Part shown: positions 1-7,903 of the stretch, one piece after another
Layout of the letters: each line of letters opens with the position of its first letter
Numbering within the stretch: the stretch's first letter is position 1
Source of the DNA: Desulfobacterales bacterium
Lineage (GTDB): Bacteria; Desulfobacterota; Desulfobacteria; Desulfobacterales; JAHIVH01
Direction of reading: 5' to 3'
DNA: 8,492 nucleotides
NCBI GenBank assembly: GCA_020056645.1
Contig: JAGVHJ010000531.1
Coordinates: 1 to 8,492 of the forward strand
Program-made: the position numbers and the translations under genes
The notes under the pieces: model-generated
Databases searched by the model: none
Seen by the model: the letters and a program-made list of their open reading frames with translations, nothing else
Told to the model about the DNA's origin: nothing

Positions 1-45
1 CTTTGCCCCGCTTTTTAAAAGCGGGCCGCCGGAGTTATTGATCAT
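1..45 (-). CDS. Possible 5' end of a further minus-strand gene (cut by edge)
   Basis: An ATG at 45 opens a frame MINNSGGPLLKSGAK that is still open at the edge. It shares the 12-mer TTGATGATCAAT with the GT4 start region, where it encodes LMIN. That would suit another glycosyltransferase N-terminus, but 15 codons prove nothing. There is no clear ribosome binding site, and the frame runs through the inverted repeat. The 110 bp between the GT4 stop and this ATG contain only frames of under 20 codons and no recognisable site. Confidence 0.2.
   Translation of the reverse strand, partial: MINNSGGPLLKSGAK
7..25. repeat. Perfect 9-bp inverted repeat at the window edge
   Basis: CCCGCTTTT and AAAAGCGGG are exact reverse complements around one central T. 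As RNA it could form about 8 bp with a 3-nt loop on either strand. It lies about 130 bp behind the GT4 stop, where a terminator could be expected, but no T-run follows the stem on either strand (minus continues GCAAAG, plus continues CCGCCGG). It is therefore not a standard intrinsic terminator. It also falls inside the possible edge reading frame. Confidence 0.5.
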
Positions 46-155
46 CAATTCAAGTTATGACTTAAATCACTCACCAAGCCCTATTCCACATGCGATTCCC
101 CTGAACCGAATTTTCATTTTTTCGGACAGCTCATTTTACCGGGCATTCCACCGGC

Positions 156-1289
156 TCAATCAATGGCACGCTGAAAGATATCGAGATATCGGCCGGACGT
201 TTCCTCCCACGAATAGAAGCGCGTTTCAAAAGACGCGATATCGTTCTCAAATGGAACATTTAAATAACCACTCAATATCCCTGCCAGCAGCTCCTGAAAC
301 TGTTCCGGTTTCCCAAGGTCAAATAAGAAACCGGTTTTCCCATGTTGAACAATCTCCTGATGCCCAGGCACATTGCTCGCGATCACAGGGCACCCGCAGG
401 CCATGGCCTCAAGAACCACGTTGGACATGCCCTCACAAAAGGAAGGATTAATAAGAAAATGGGCCTCCTGATAGAACGCTCTTAATCGTGATGAATCGCA
501 CCACCCGTGAAAATAAATCTTATCCCTACAGGCCAATGTTCTGGAGAGCTTTACAAGCTCATCCTTCAAGGGACCATCACCCACAAAATCCAGTTGAAAA
601 TCGGCCCCTGTCTGTTGATAGGCAAGTTCCACCTGATTTAGAAGAAACAAAAGATTCTTCTGAGCCTGAAACCGGCCCACAAAGAGCAGCCGGTTTTTTT
701 TTCGTCTTTTGCCGGTGGAAGGATGAAATAAGTGGGGATCAATCCCATTGGGAATCACCATCACCGGATAGGGATCCGCCTTTTCCGAGAGCTGTTGCAA
801 TCCCTCGGAGTTCGCCACGACCGATAACGCATGCCTGAAAATGAGTCGTCGGAGAGGGGTCAGCAGCCTGTGAATCGAATTCAAAGAGGCCTCGTTTCCA
901 GGCACATCCCCGCCCCTTAAAGAGACCACGTAGGGGATCTTTTTAAGTACGCGTCCCCATAGACCCAACGGGCCGCATGGAAAGGAGAAAAAGACGATCG
1001 TCCCATCAATCTTCCGCCCTCTCATCAAGCCCGGCAAACAAAGAAATCCGGACATGAGGAAGCAAAACATCTCAGCCATATTGGATTGAGCCGCTCTTTT
1101 TCGAAGAGATGGAATTCTTAAGACCTCGACCCCCTCCTCACGGCTCTGGCCTCGCAGATCGCCGAAAGCGGATGTGAGAACCGTCACCCCATGCCCTTTT
1201 TTGACCAGATATCTCGCCATACTGCGGGTGGCCTTGGCCGCACCTGCCCCAATGGGCGGATACTCGTAATTGATCATCAAAAGATGCAT
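156..1289 (-). CDS. GT4-type glycosyltransferase (GT-B fold)
   Basis: This predicted cytosolic or peripheral enzyme transfers a sugar from a nucleotide donor, probably onto a lipid-linked glycan. With the ATG at 1289 it has 377 residues. The N-terminal domain starts MHLLMINYEYPPIGAGAA, typical of the GT4 acceptor-side Rossmann fold. The donor domain shows VIPNGID (178-184), LLFVGRFQAQKN (201-212), FVGDGP (235-240) and the EX7E signature in CEGMSNVVLEAMACGCPVIAS (Glu286 and Glu294). The C-terminus ends with the usual W-containing helix (YSWEE). An upstream in-frame ATG at 1307, overlapping asnB by 8 nt, would add MADGDA; I prefer 1289 because homologues start at this point and GGTGA precedes it. 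Donor and acceptor are not predictable. It is the last complete gene in the window. Confidence 0.9.
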   Translation of the reverse strand: MHLLMINYEYPPIGAGAAKATRSMARYLVKKGHGVTVLTSAFGDLRGQSREEGVEVLRIPSLRKRAAQSNMAEMFCFLMSGFLCLPGLMRGRKIDGTIVFFSFPCGPLGLWGRVLKKIPYVVSLRGGDVPGNEASLNSIHRLLTPLRRLIFRHALSVVANSEGLQQLSEKADPYPVMVIPNGIDPHLFHPSTGKRRKKNRLLFVGRFQAQKNLLFLLNQVELAYQQTGADFQLDFVGDGPLKDELVKLSRTLACRDKIYFHGWCDSSRLRAFYQEAHFLINPSFCEGMSNVVLEAMACGCPVIASNVPGHQEIVQHGKTGFLFDLGKPEQFQELLAGILSGYLNVPFENDIASFETRFYSWEETSGRYLDIFQRAID

Positions 1290-1299
1290 CGCGTCACCA

Positions 1300-3162
1300 T
1301 CAGCCATTGTTCATTTCAAAAAAGGAAAGAATCCAGTAGTTCCAGAGAAAGGCCCGATGATCTACCTGATTTTTTTGATGGGCCTCAATCATCCGCCCCA
1401 CCTGGTTTGTATCGATATGGGGGATGGGTCTATCGCACTCAATCTCCAGCAGCCCCTTTTTAAACCACGCTCCGATTGGCGCTCCAAATCCTTTTTTAGG
1501 CCGGTGGAGGATCTCTTTAGGCAAGAGCGGTTCCAGGGCTTTTTTTAAAATATATTTGGTCTGGCCGTTACGGTATTTATAGTTCCAGGGAATTTTTCTT
1601 ACAAAATCGACCAGTTCAATATCAAGAAACGGCGCTCTCACCTCCAGCGAGTTCATCATGCTCGCCCGATCCACTTTGACAAGGATATCATCCTGCAAAT
1701 AGAGCTTGGTATAGAACTGGAGTGTCTTGTCAACCAGATTATCCTGTCCGCACCCGTCCCAGCAGGATATCGCTTCGGAGTAGACCGACTCCATATCACA
1801 GGGTTCGAAGAATACCGCCTCAATTTCGGCTGGTGAAAGGGGGCCCAGCCATATGGAGTTCCAGAACTTTTTGGGATAGGAGAGCCCCCGCAATGTTCGC
1901 TTGATCTTAAAATCAGGGCTCATGTTCGCATGGGACACATGCATCAAGCCCATCACCCATCGAATGGCGTGGTGAATGGGCCTGGGAATTATTTTCTGAT
2001 AAAATTCGGCAAGTTTTAGCGCCTTGAACGGATCGTAACCTGCGAAGAGTTCATCTGCGCCATCCCCTCCCAGGGCGACCGTGACGTGTTTCACCGTCTC
2101 CCGGCACAAGAGGTAGGTCGGCAAGAGGGAACTGTCTCCCATGGGTTCGTCCAGCATAGAGAGAATCGCTGGAAGAAGCGTGCGAGCCTTTTCCACGGAA
2201 AGAAGCTCACTGTGGTGGCGGGTATTGAAAAAATCAGCTACCTGCCTGGCGTAAACCGATTCGTCGAAACTCGCCTCTGAAAATCCGACTGAAAAGGTGT
2301 CAAGGCCTTGCCCTGCTCTCAATTTCGAGGCAAAGGCCGTGACAGCCGAGGAATCGATTCCTCCACTTAAAAAAACACCGACAGGCACATCGGATATCAG
2401 CCGCCGTTTCACCGCCCTTTCGATCTGCTCCCGGAGAGCGTCGCCCCATACAGCTTCTGGATGGTCGGGGATAGAATCGACGGGTTCCAGAATAAAATCC
2501 CAATATTTTTTTACGGTTATTGAAAAATTCGACAGATCGACCGTCAGGTTAAACCCACCCGGTAATTTATGCACCTGATGGTATAACGAATTGGGTGCGG
2601 GAATATATCCATAGGCGAAATATTTTTTAAGGCTTAAAAGGGAGGGGGAGAGCGTGATAGAGGGATGTTTCGCCACTGAAGAGAGTTCCGATGAAAAGGC
2701 GAAGGTATGATCCTGAAAAGAATAAAAGAGCGGTTTTTTTCCGAATCGGTCCCTGCTGAGAAAAAGAGTTTTCCGCCATCGATCCAGGATGGCGAGCGCC
2801 CACATACCATTTAACCGGTTTGGAAGGGTTTCGCCCCACGCGTTAAAGCCATGGAGCAACACCTCCGTATCCGAGTGGTCGGTCACAAACACATGGCCTT
2901 TTGCTTCGAGAGCTTCTCTCAACTCGAAACAATTATAGATTTCGCCATTGAAAACGATCACGAAACGGCCATCCGCCGTGACCATTGGCTGGTGGCCATC
3001 GTTGATGTCGATAATGGAAAGCCTTCGATGACCCAGATAGATCCCCGAAACCGGGTCACTCCATATACCGGAATCATTGGGGCCTCGGTGGGTCAGCGCC
3101 TCCGTCATGCGGCGGATGTCATCCTGGGTTCCATTGCCAACAAATCCGGCGATGCCGCACAT
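1300..3162 (-). CDS. asnB: Glutamine-hydrolysing asparagine synthase family amidotransferase (AsnB-like)
   Basis: The enzyme has an N-terminal class II glutaminase domain with nucleophile Cys2 (MCGIAGFVG), HRGPND (25-30), GHRRLSIID (44-52), FNGEIYN (71-77) and SDTE (97-100). The C-terminal ATP-pyrophosphatase domain carries the PP-loop SGGIDSS (266-272), GGDGADELFAGY (365-376), the DRASM...LEVRAPFLD block (498-514) and RPKKGFGAPIGAWF (554-567). All catalytic positions I can check are intact. The 620 residues resemble AsnB/AsnO homologues and those encoded in polysaccharide loci rather than the shorter E. coli AsnB (about 554). Between two glycosyltransferases it may amidate a glycan precursor rather than make free asparagine; that is inference. 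The ATG shares one nucleotide with the preceding stop (TGATG), and GGGGAAG lies upstream. Confidence 0.9.
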   Translation of the reverse strand: MCGIAGFVGNGTQDDIRRMTEALTHRGPNDSGIWSDPVSGIYLGHRRLSIIDINDGHQPMVTADGRFVIVFNGEIYNCFELREALEAKGHVFVTDHSDTEVLLHGFNAWGETLPNRLNGMWALAILDRWRKTLFLSRDRFGKKPLFYSFQDHTFAFSSELSSVAKHPSITLSPSLLSLKKYFAYGYIPAPNSLYHQVHKLPGGFNLTVDLSNFSITVKKYWDFILEPVDSIPDHPEAVWGDALREQIERAVKRRLISDVPVGVFLSGGIDSSAVTAFASKLRAGQGLDTFSVGFSEASFDESVYARQVADFFNTRHHSELLSVEKARTLLPAILSMLDEPMGDSSLLPTYLLCRETVKHVTVALGGDGADELFAGYDPFKALKLAEFYQKIIPRPIHHAIRWVMGLMHVSHANMSPDFKIKRTLRGLSYPKKFWNSIWLGPLSPAEIEAVFFEPCDMESVYSEAISCWDGCGQDNLVDKTLQFYTKLYLQDDILVKVDRASMMNSLEVRAPFLDIELVDFVRKIPWNYKYRNGQTKYILKKALEPLLPKEILHRPKKGFGAPIGAWFKKGLLEIECDRPIPHIDTNQVGRMIEAHQKNQVDHRAFLWNYWILSFFEMNNG

Positions 3163-4121
3163 CAGACATCTTCCCCACGGCTTCTGATCTCGGATATGAG
3201 GTAGACCCTCTTTCCCTGGGACTCATAATAGGTCCGCATGATCATTTCAGCGAGCAACCCAAGTAAAACACACATGATTGACGTCACAAAGGCCATCAGC
3301 GAAATGAGCGGCAGCGGTGTTAAAATGAAAGCGATCCCTTTTATAAATTTCAAATAGGTCGCATACAAGAGGGTGGAAATCGACGAGAGGAAACAGAGAA
3401 ATCCGAACCCGCCGAAAACATAGATGGGCTTTTGGGCGTAATTATCGAGAAAGGTTACGACAATGAGATCCAGGATCACCTTGATCGTTCTCTCCAGGCC
3501 ATAGCTGGAGCTGCCATGGATTCTAGGATGGTGGTTGACAGGAATTTCCGCGATTTTAGCGCCTTCCCAGCTTGCATAAATGGGAATGAACCGGTGCATT
3601 TCACCATAGAGCCGGACCCCTTTGATCACATTCCGTCTGTAGGCCTTCATGGTGCAGCCATAATCCTTCAGCGTCACCCCGGAAATTTTCGATATCAGCT
3701 TGTTTGCGATTCGGCTGACCAGATTTCTTTTAATATAGCTGTCCTGCCTATTCTTTCGCCACCCGGAGCAGATGTCATACCCCTCTTCCAGCTTCTCAAG
3801 AAGCTTGGGGATATCGTCCGGATCATTTTGAAGGTCTGCGTCCATGGGAACAATGATGTCCCCATCTGAGAAATCGAACCCCGCCATCATGGCTGCGGTC
3901 TGGCCGAAATTTCTTGTAAAATGAATGGCCTGTACTCTTGAATCCTGATCGGCGATCTCATTCATGATTTTTCCGGAACCATCCTGGCTGCCATCATTGA
4001 CAAAAATAATCTCCGAATCATAGGTGATTTTATTCAATACACGGGTCAGTCTTTCATACAGCTCCCGTATATTCTTCTCTTCATTATATACGGGAATGGT
4101 GATTGAAATTTTCTCTATCAT
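3162..4121 (-). CDS. Membrane-anchored family 2 glycosyltransferase (polyprenyl-phosphate sugar transferase type)
   Basis: Members of this DPM1/GtrB/ArnC-like group move a sugar from a nucleotide donor to undecaprenyl phosphate on the cytoplasmic face of the inner membrane. Using the ATG start (319 residues), the GT-A fold begins with ISITIPVYNEE, followed by VNDGSQDGS (41-49), the metal-binding DAD motif in PMDADLQNDP (92-101), KDYGCTMKAY (152-161) and RIHGSSSYG (200-208) near the end of the catalytic part. Two C-terminal membrane segments at about 233-256 and 267-293 match the group. The ATG forms TGATG with the gspH stop, and GGTGGAG lies just upstream; a GTG one codon earlier (4124) is an alternative start. 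The sugar cannot be read from the sequence. It is the first polysaccharide gene directly behind the secretion genes. Confidence 0.88.
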   Translation of the reverse strand: MIEKISITIPVYNEEKNIRELYERLTRVLNKITYDSEIIFVNDGSQDGSGKIMNEIADQDSRVQAIHFTRNFGQTAAMMAGFDFSDGDIIVPMDADLQNDPDDIPKLLEKLEEGYDICSGWRKNRQDSYIKRNLVSRIANKLISKISGVTLKDYGCTMKAYRRNVIKGVRLYGEMHRFIPIYASWEGAKIAEIPVNHHPRIHGSSSYGLERTIKVILDLIVVTFLDNYAQKPIYVFGGFGFLCFLSSISTLLYATYLKFIKGIAFILTPLPLISLMAFVTSIMCVLLGLLAEMIMRTYYESQGKRVYLISEIRSRGEDV

Positions 4122-4663
4122 CACTCCACCACTCGCACGGTTCCGGTAATAAAATCCACATTCACTGAATATCGTCTCCCCTTCTCATTGATCAGCGTGA
4201 TTTCTCCGCCGCTGCTGTTTCCTCCGGAATAAAACAAAACCTCAAACCCGTCGGTTTTTTCAACGCCTTTTAACGTAACCGCCTTTTCAAACCGGACCCC
4301 TTTGGGAAGACCATAGGTCTGCAATGGCGGGTTCTCGCCTTCCTCATCGTCCAATTGCTTCTGAGAGTCAACACGCCCCTTCGTAACATTCGATGCGAGG
4401 GCATGACCATCTGAGACTTCACTTTGAACAAACAGCAGGATTTTGCTGCCCTCAAAATCACATTTTACATGTGTTATCAGATGTTCCGAAACAGCGGTGT
4501 TTCTCGCATACCGGAGAAGTGACGCCATTTTTTTCGCCGCGCTCTTTAAATGGACTGTATTCAGCGTCCCTCCCATCCTCGGGAGAATCATGGCTGTCAT
4601 AAGAGAAATAATAACCAATACGACCAGCAGCTCAAGCAGAGAGAAGCCCTTTTCTCGATTCAT
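4121..4663 (-). CDS. gspH: Minor pseudopilin GspH precursor
   Basis: This is a low-abundance pseudopilin thought to belong to the pseudopilus tip or shaft. With the ATG at 4663 it has 180 residues and a six-residue leader MNREKG, cleaved before FSLLELLVVLVII, with mature Glu5 at residue 11 and one hydrophobic helix. The C-terminal part has the GspH/FimT pattern LFYSGGNSSGGEITL (143-157), then RYSVNVDFITGTVRV. An acidic stretch DDEEGE (105-110) lies in a probable surface loop. The ATG is 4 nt behind the gspG stop but lacks a clear ribosome binding site, so coupling is likely. A TTG at 4699, overlapping gspG, would add 12 residues (MRGRIIKLANKL); I prefer the ATG because short leaders are usual. 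The family is confident; H rather than another minor pseudopilin rests on the FimT-like C-terminus and the gene position. Confidence 0.85.
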   Translation of the reverse strand: MNREKGFSLLELLVVLVIISLMTAMILPRMGGTLNTVHLKSAAKKMASLLRYARNTAVSEHLITHVKCDFEGSKILLFVQSEVSDGHALASNVTKGRVDSQKQLDDEEGENPPLQTYGLPKGVRFEKAVTLKGVEKTDGFEVLFYSGGNSSGGEITLINEKGRRYSVNVDFITGTVRVVE

Positions 4664-4667
4664 TAAC

Positions 4668-5141
4668 TTATTTGCCAGCTTGATTATCCGGCCCCTCAAT
4701 ATCTTGCCAGCTCACGATATCCTTATCAATCCCCTCGCCGCCGATATTACCGTCAGCGCCCGTGGAGATAATATCATAATCCCCATTATCACCTGGACTT
4801 TTGTAAAGATATTCATGTCCCCAGGGATCAAGGGGAATATCCTTGGGAATGTAAGGCCCATCCCAGATGTCGGCCTCTTCCGGTTTTGTCCGCAAGGCCT
4901 TGAGGCCCTGTTCGGTGGTTGGATATTTTCCCATATCGAGTCTGTACATATCTAGAGATGTTTCGAAAAGAGCAATCTGGGTCTTAGCGGCTTTCTGTTT
5001 GGATTTATCGACTTTTCCGAACATCCTTGGGCCCACCAGGGCCGCCAGCAGCCCGAGGATAACCATTACAATCAGAAGCTCAATCAGAGAGAACCCTTTC
5101 TGATGATCGTTTTTTCTTATGGAGCGATGATTGAACTGCAT
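4668..5141 (-). CDS. gspG: Major pseudopilin GspG precursor
   Basis: GspG is the main subunit of the periplasmic pseudopilus that pushes substrates through the secretin. The 157-residue precursor has a 16-residue leader ending in KG, and prepilin peptidase should cut before F17 in KG^FSLIELLIV; mature Glu5 (residue 21), needed for subunit alignment, is present. A single hydrophobic helix follows (about 17-40). The GspG signature YPTTEQGLKAL (73-83), DPWGHEYLYKSPG (105-117) and the C-terminal GADGNIGGEGIDKDI (128-142), which matches the calcium-binding loop of the family, separate it from type IV pilins. The start is well supported: Shine-Dalgarno AAAGGA (5147-5152) sits 5 nt upstream of the ATG, 11 nt behind the gspF stop. 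The prepilin peptidase gene itself is not in the window. Confidence 0.96.
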   Translation of the reverse strand: MQFNHRSIRKNDHQKGFSLIELLIVMVILGLLAALVGPRMFGKVDKSKQKAAKTQIALFETSLDMYRLDMGKYPTTEQGLKALRTKPEEADIWDGPYIPKDIPLDPWGHEYLYKSPGDNGDYDIISTGADGNIGGEGIDKDIVSWQDIEGPDNQAGK

Positions 5142-5152
5142 AGTGTTCCTTT

Positions 5153-6382
5153 CTAAAAAGGCATATCATTCATGCTGAAAATGGCCATGAGCATGGACAC
5201 GACAATGAATCCCACAACCAACCCCATGACCAGTATCATGGCGGGCTCAAGCATGCTGATCAGACCCTTTACTTTATTTTTAACAATTTTTTCGAAATTT
5301 TCAGCGACCCTCAAAAGCATGTCATCAAGTCGGCCAGTCTCCTCTCCAACAGTGATCATCTGAATGGCAAGGGGTGGGAAAATACCAATCTCACTCAATG
5401 GACTGGAGAGCCGCCCCCCTGTTTTGACTCTTTCATAAACATTTTCCATAAACCCGGCAACAATTTTATTGCCAATAATTCCTCTAACCAGATTTAAGGC
5501 TTCAAGGATGGGAACTCCGCTCTGGGTAAGGGTGCCCAGCGTCCGCGCAAAGCGCGCGACTTCGATCTGGCGGATCACCGTACCGATCAAGGGCGCGCTG
5601 ATTTTAAATTTATCCACGGTAAGCCTGCCATAGGGAGTCTTCAAATACCTTAAAAATGCCGCGTACAGGGCCAGAATAAGCAGAATCATCGCCCACCAAT
5701 ATCCCCTAAGCGCCTCACTTAACGCGAGAAGTATTTTGGTGGACCAGGGAATGGCTCCTCCCATGTCCGAAAACAACATTGAGAATTTCGGTATGACAAA
5801 GGTCATGAGCACGATAATCGACATGCCGGCGACCAGCAGGAGAAAAATGGGGTATACGAGTGCGGATTTGATATAATCGGTCAGATCCTGCGCCGTTTCA
5901 AGAGATTCGCCCAACCGTTCAAGCACTTTTTCAAGCACCCCACCTGCTTCGCCGGCCCGGATCATGCTCACGTAAAAATCTGAAAAAGCCCTGGGATACT
6001 TGGCCAGCGCATCTGAAAGATAACTCCCCCCTTGTACCGATTTTAATATTTCCGATATGATCTCTTTAAATCTTTCCTTTTCCGCCACATCGATGAGAAC
6101 TGAGAGGGCTCTGTCAAGGGGGAGGCCGGCGCTGAGTAATGCAGCAAGATCTTGCGTGAACATCAGCACTTCACGGGTCGACACCCTTGAAAAAAGACGG
6201 GTTAAACCCACGTTGAATCTATTTAGCAGATTCTCGTTTACATTGCGGCCCTCGGTGATCCGGATGGGAATATTCCCCATTTCATGAAGATGCCTCACCA
6301 CTTCTCTTTCATTAGAGGCTTCGAGGCTACCGGTAACGACCTTTCCGGACGGATCGGTGGATTTGTACGAAAAAACGGGCAT
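5153..6382 (-). CDS. gspF: Type II secretion inner-membrane platform protein GspF
   Basis: GspF is the polytopic inner-membrane protein of the assembly platform, working with GspE, L and M to add pseudopilin subunits. At 409 residues it has the usual length. It holds two tandem T2SSF repeats, about 74-197 and 277-398. The repeat signatures are RAGEAGG (142-148) and VGEETGRLDD (345-354). Membrane segments lie near 174-197, 227-245 and 378-402, the last ending in the typical LEPAMILVMGLVVGFIV pattern. The N-terminal MPVFSYKSTDPSGKVVTG stretch is characteristic of GspF. The ATG lies 6 nt behind the gspE stop and its Shine-Dalgarno AGGGGA overlaps that TAG stop, which implies coupled translation. 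PilC of type IV pili is the close alternative; gene order with gspG favours GspF. Confidence 0.93.
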   Translation of the reverse strand: MPVFSYKSTDPSGKVVTGSLEASNEREVVRHLHEMGNIPIRITEGRNVNENLLNRFNVGLTRLFSRVSTREVLMFTQDLAALLSAGLPLDRALSVLIDVAEKERFKEIISEILKSVQGGSYLSDALAKYPRAFSDFYVSMIRAGEAGGVLEKVLERLGESLETAQDLTDYIKSALVYPIFLLLVAGMSIIVLMTFVIPKFSMLFSDMGGAIPWSTKILLALSEALRGYWWAMILLILALYAAFLRYLKTPYGRLTVDKFKISAPLIGTVIRQIEVARFARTLGTLTQSGVPILEALNLVRGIIGNKIVAGFMENVYERVKTGGRLSSPLSEIGIFPPLAIQMITVGEETGRLDDMLLRVAENFEKIVKNKVKGLISMLEPAMILVMGLVVGFIVVSMLMAIFSMNDMPF

Positions 6383-6388
6383 ATTCCC

Positions 6389-7903
6389 CTATAATGTTAC
6401 CCGGAGGACCTCCGGGATGGTTGTAATTCCTTCCCTGATCTTATTCCATCCATCCTGCCGTAAGGTAATCATGCCATTTTTAATGGCGGTTTTTTTAATC
6501 ACTTCGGTACTTGACCTGCCGATGATCTTTTCTCTGATTTCATCGTCGACAGGCAGATATTCAAAAATGGCCATTCTTCCGGAAAAACCCGTATGCCGGC
6601 ATGCATCACACCCTTTTCCCACATAAAAGATAACCCCATCGATACTCTCCGGGGTCATTCCCATTGAATGAATCAATCGCTTTTCAGGCGTTATCTTTTC
6701 TTTACAAACCGGACATATCACCCGAACGAGTCTCTGGGCGAGAATTCCTAAAAGAGTGGAACTTAGCAGAAAATGTTCAACGCCCATATCAAGGAGCCGT
6801 GTAATCGCGCCTGACGCATCATTTGTATGAAGGGTGCTGAAAAGCAAATGGCCGGTCAGGGCCGATTGAACGGCGATCTCAGCGGTTTCCTTATCCCTAA
6901 TTTCACCAACAAGGATGATATCCGGGTCCTGACGGACAATGGCTCGCAGTCCACTCGCGAAAGTCAACCCAATCTTTGGTTTGACTTGAATCTGATTGAT
7001 GCCTTCAAGTTGGTATTCAATGGGATCTTCAAGGGTGATCACCTTGTTTTCGGTGGAATTGATCTTTGAGAGGGTTGTATACAACGTCGATGTTTTGCCA
7101 CTGCCAGTGGGGCCGGTCACCAGAATCATCCCATAGGGCTGGCGAATGACGTCATTATACTGCGTGAGAATACTTTTAGGAAACCCCAATTGTTCCAAAT
7201 CCAAGACCAGAGTCTCCCGGTCGAGAATGCGCATGACCAGACTCTCGCCATAGAGGGTGGGAATGGTGGAGACCCTGAAATCGATCTCCTTGTCACTGAT
7301 TTTCAATTTGATACGTCCATCTTGAGGAAGCCGTCGCTCTGCGATGTCAAGCTTCGCCATGATTTTCACCCTGGAAATGATGGCGGCCTGAAGTCGTGGG
7401 GGTGGAGATTCCGCTTCATGTAAAATTCCATCTATTCGATATCTCGCTTTGAAAGATTTTTCGAATGGTTCAAAGTGAATATCGCTCGCTTTCATCTCAA
7501 TGGCGCTTAATATCAATCTGTTGACCAGCCGGATGATGGGGGCCTCTGAGGCGAGATCCCTTAGATGATTGATATCGGCATCGCCGTTGGCTTGTATTTC
7601 GAATATGTCTTTTCCCGCTTCCTCAATAATTGTCTCAATGGATTCGCTTCCCGATCCATAGAGCCGCTCTATGGTTTCAAGAATATCGTCTGGTTTTCCC
7701 TTTGAAATTTCAAGGCGGTATCCATAGGCCATTTTCAGGGCGTCTATTGTATAGTAATCAGAAGGATCGCTCATGGCGATGTGAAGGGAGTTGTCCTGAA
7801 GCGAGAGAGGAATAAATAAGGATTGTTTCATGAACTTGATGGATAAATTCTCAAGCACCACCGGTTCTTTTGGATATTGGTTATAGGATAAGAGCGTGTT
7901 CAT
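6389..7903 (-). CDS. gspE: Type II secretion ATPase GspE
   Basis: This cytoplasmic hexameric ATPase powers pseudopilus assembly in type II secretion. The 504-residue length is normal for GspE. Residues 1 to about 100 form the variable N-terminal region that docks to GspL in studied systems. The catalytic part carries SDIHFEP (140-146), RLPQDGR (191-197), Walker A GPTGSGKT (264-271), the Asp box ITLEDPIEYQ (289-298), Walker B ILVGEIRD (330-337), the His box TGHLLFSTLHTNDA (350-363), and a zinc-binding tetracysteine module CPVC (397-400) and CDAC (432-435). PilB-type pilus ATPases share this plan; the adjacent GspG with type II features decides for GspE. The ATG start is fixed by an in-frame TGA two codons upstream; its ribosome binding site is weak (AAGAGA, rather distant). 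I see no convincing promoter in the 220 bp up to the tRNA. It is the first gene of the cluster. Confidence 0.93.
   Translation of the reverse strand: MNTLLSYNQYPKEPVVLENLSIKFMKQSLFIPLSLQDNSLHIAMSDPSDYYTIDALKMAYGYRLEISKGKPDDILETIERLYGSGSESIETIIEEAGKDIFEIQANGDADINHLRDLASEAPIIRLVNRLILSAIEMKASDIHFEPFEKSFKARYRIDGILHEAESPPPRLQAAIISRVKIMAKLDIAERRLPQDGRIKLKISDKEIDFRVSTIPTLYGESLVMRILDRETLVLDLEQLGFPKSILTQYNDVIRQPYGMILVTGPTGSGKTSTLYTTLSKINSTENKVITLEDPIEYQLEGINQIQVKPKIGLTFASGLRAIVRQDPDIILVGEIRDKETAEIAVQSALTGHLLFSTLHTNDASGAITRLLDMGVEHFLLSSTLLGILAQRLVRVICPVCKEKITPEKRLIHSMGMTPESIDGVIFYVGKGCDACRHTGFSGRMAIFEYLPVDDEIREKIIGRSSTEVIKKTAIKNGMITLRQDGWNKIREGITTIPEVLRVTL

Noticed and set aside
38..451. Plus-strand open frame of 137 codons at the left edge
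   Set aside because: Most of it lies antisense to the GT4 gene. The protein has no recognisable motif and a biased, shadow-like composition, and no ribosome binding site precedes it.
2851..3869. Two plus-strand frames of more than 115 codons opposite asnB and the family 2 glycosyltransferase gene
   Set aside because: The opposite strand carries full, motif-rich proteins over the same bases; these frames mirror their codons.
4610..5105. Similar DNA at the starts of gspG and gspH (AAGGG TTCTCTCTG-like blocks)
   Set aside because: This is the shared prepilin leader and helix of two pseudopilins, not a recombination repeat.
6389..7903. GspE suspected of lacking its N-terminal domain
   Set aside because: The length of 504 and the Walker A lysine at 270 fit well-studied GspE proteins of about 500 residues, so the N-terminal region is normal in size.
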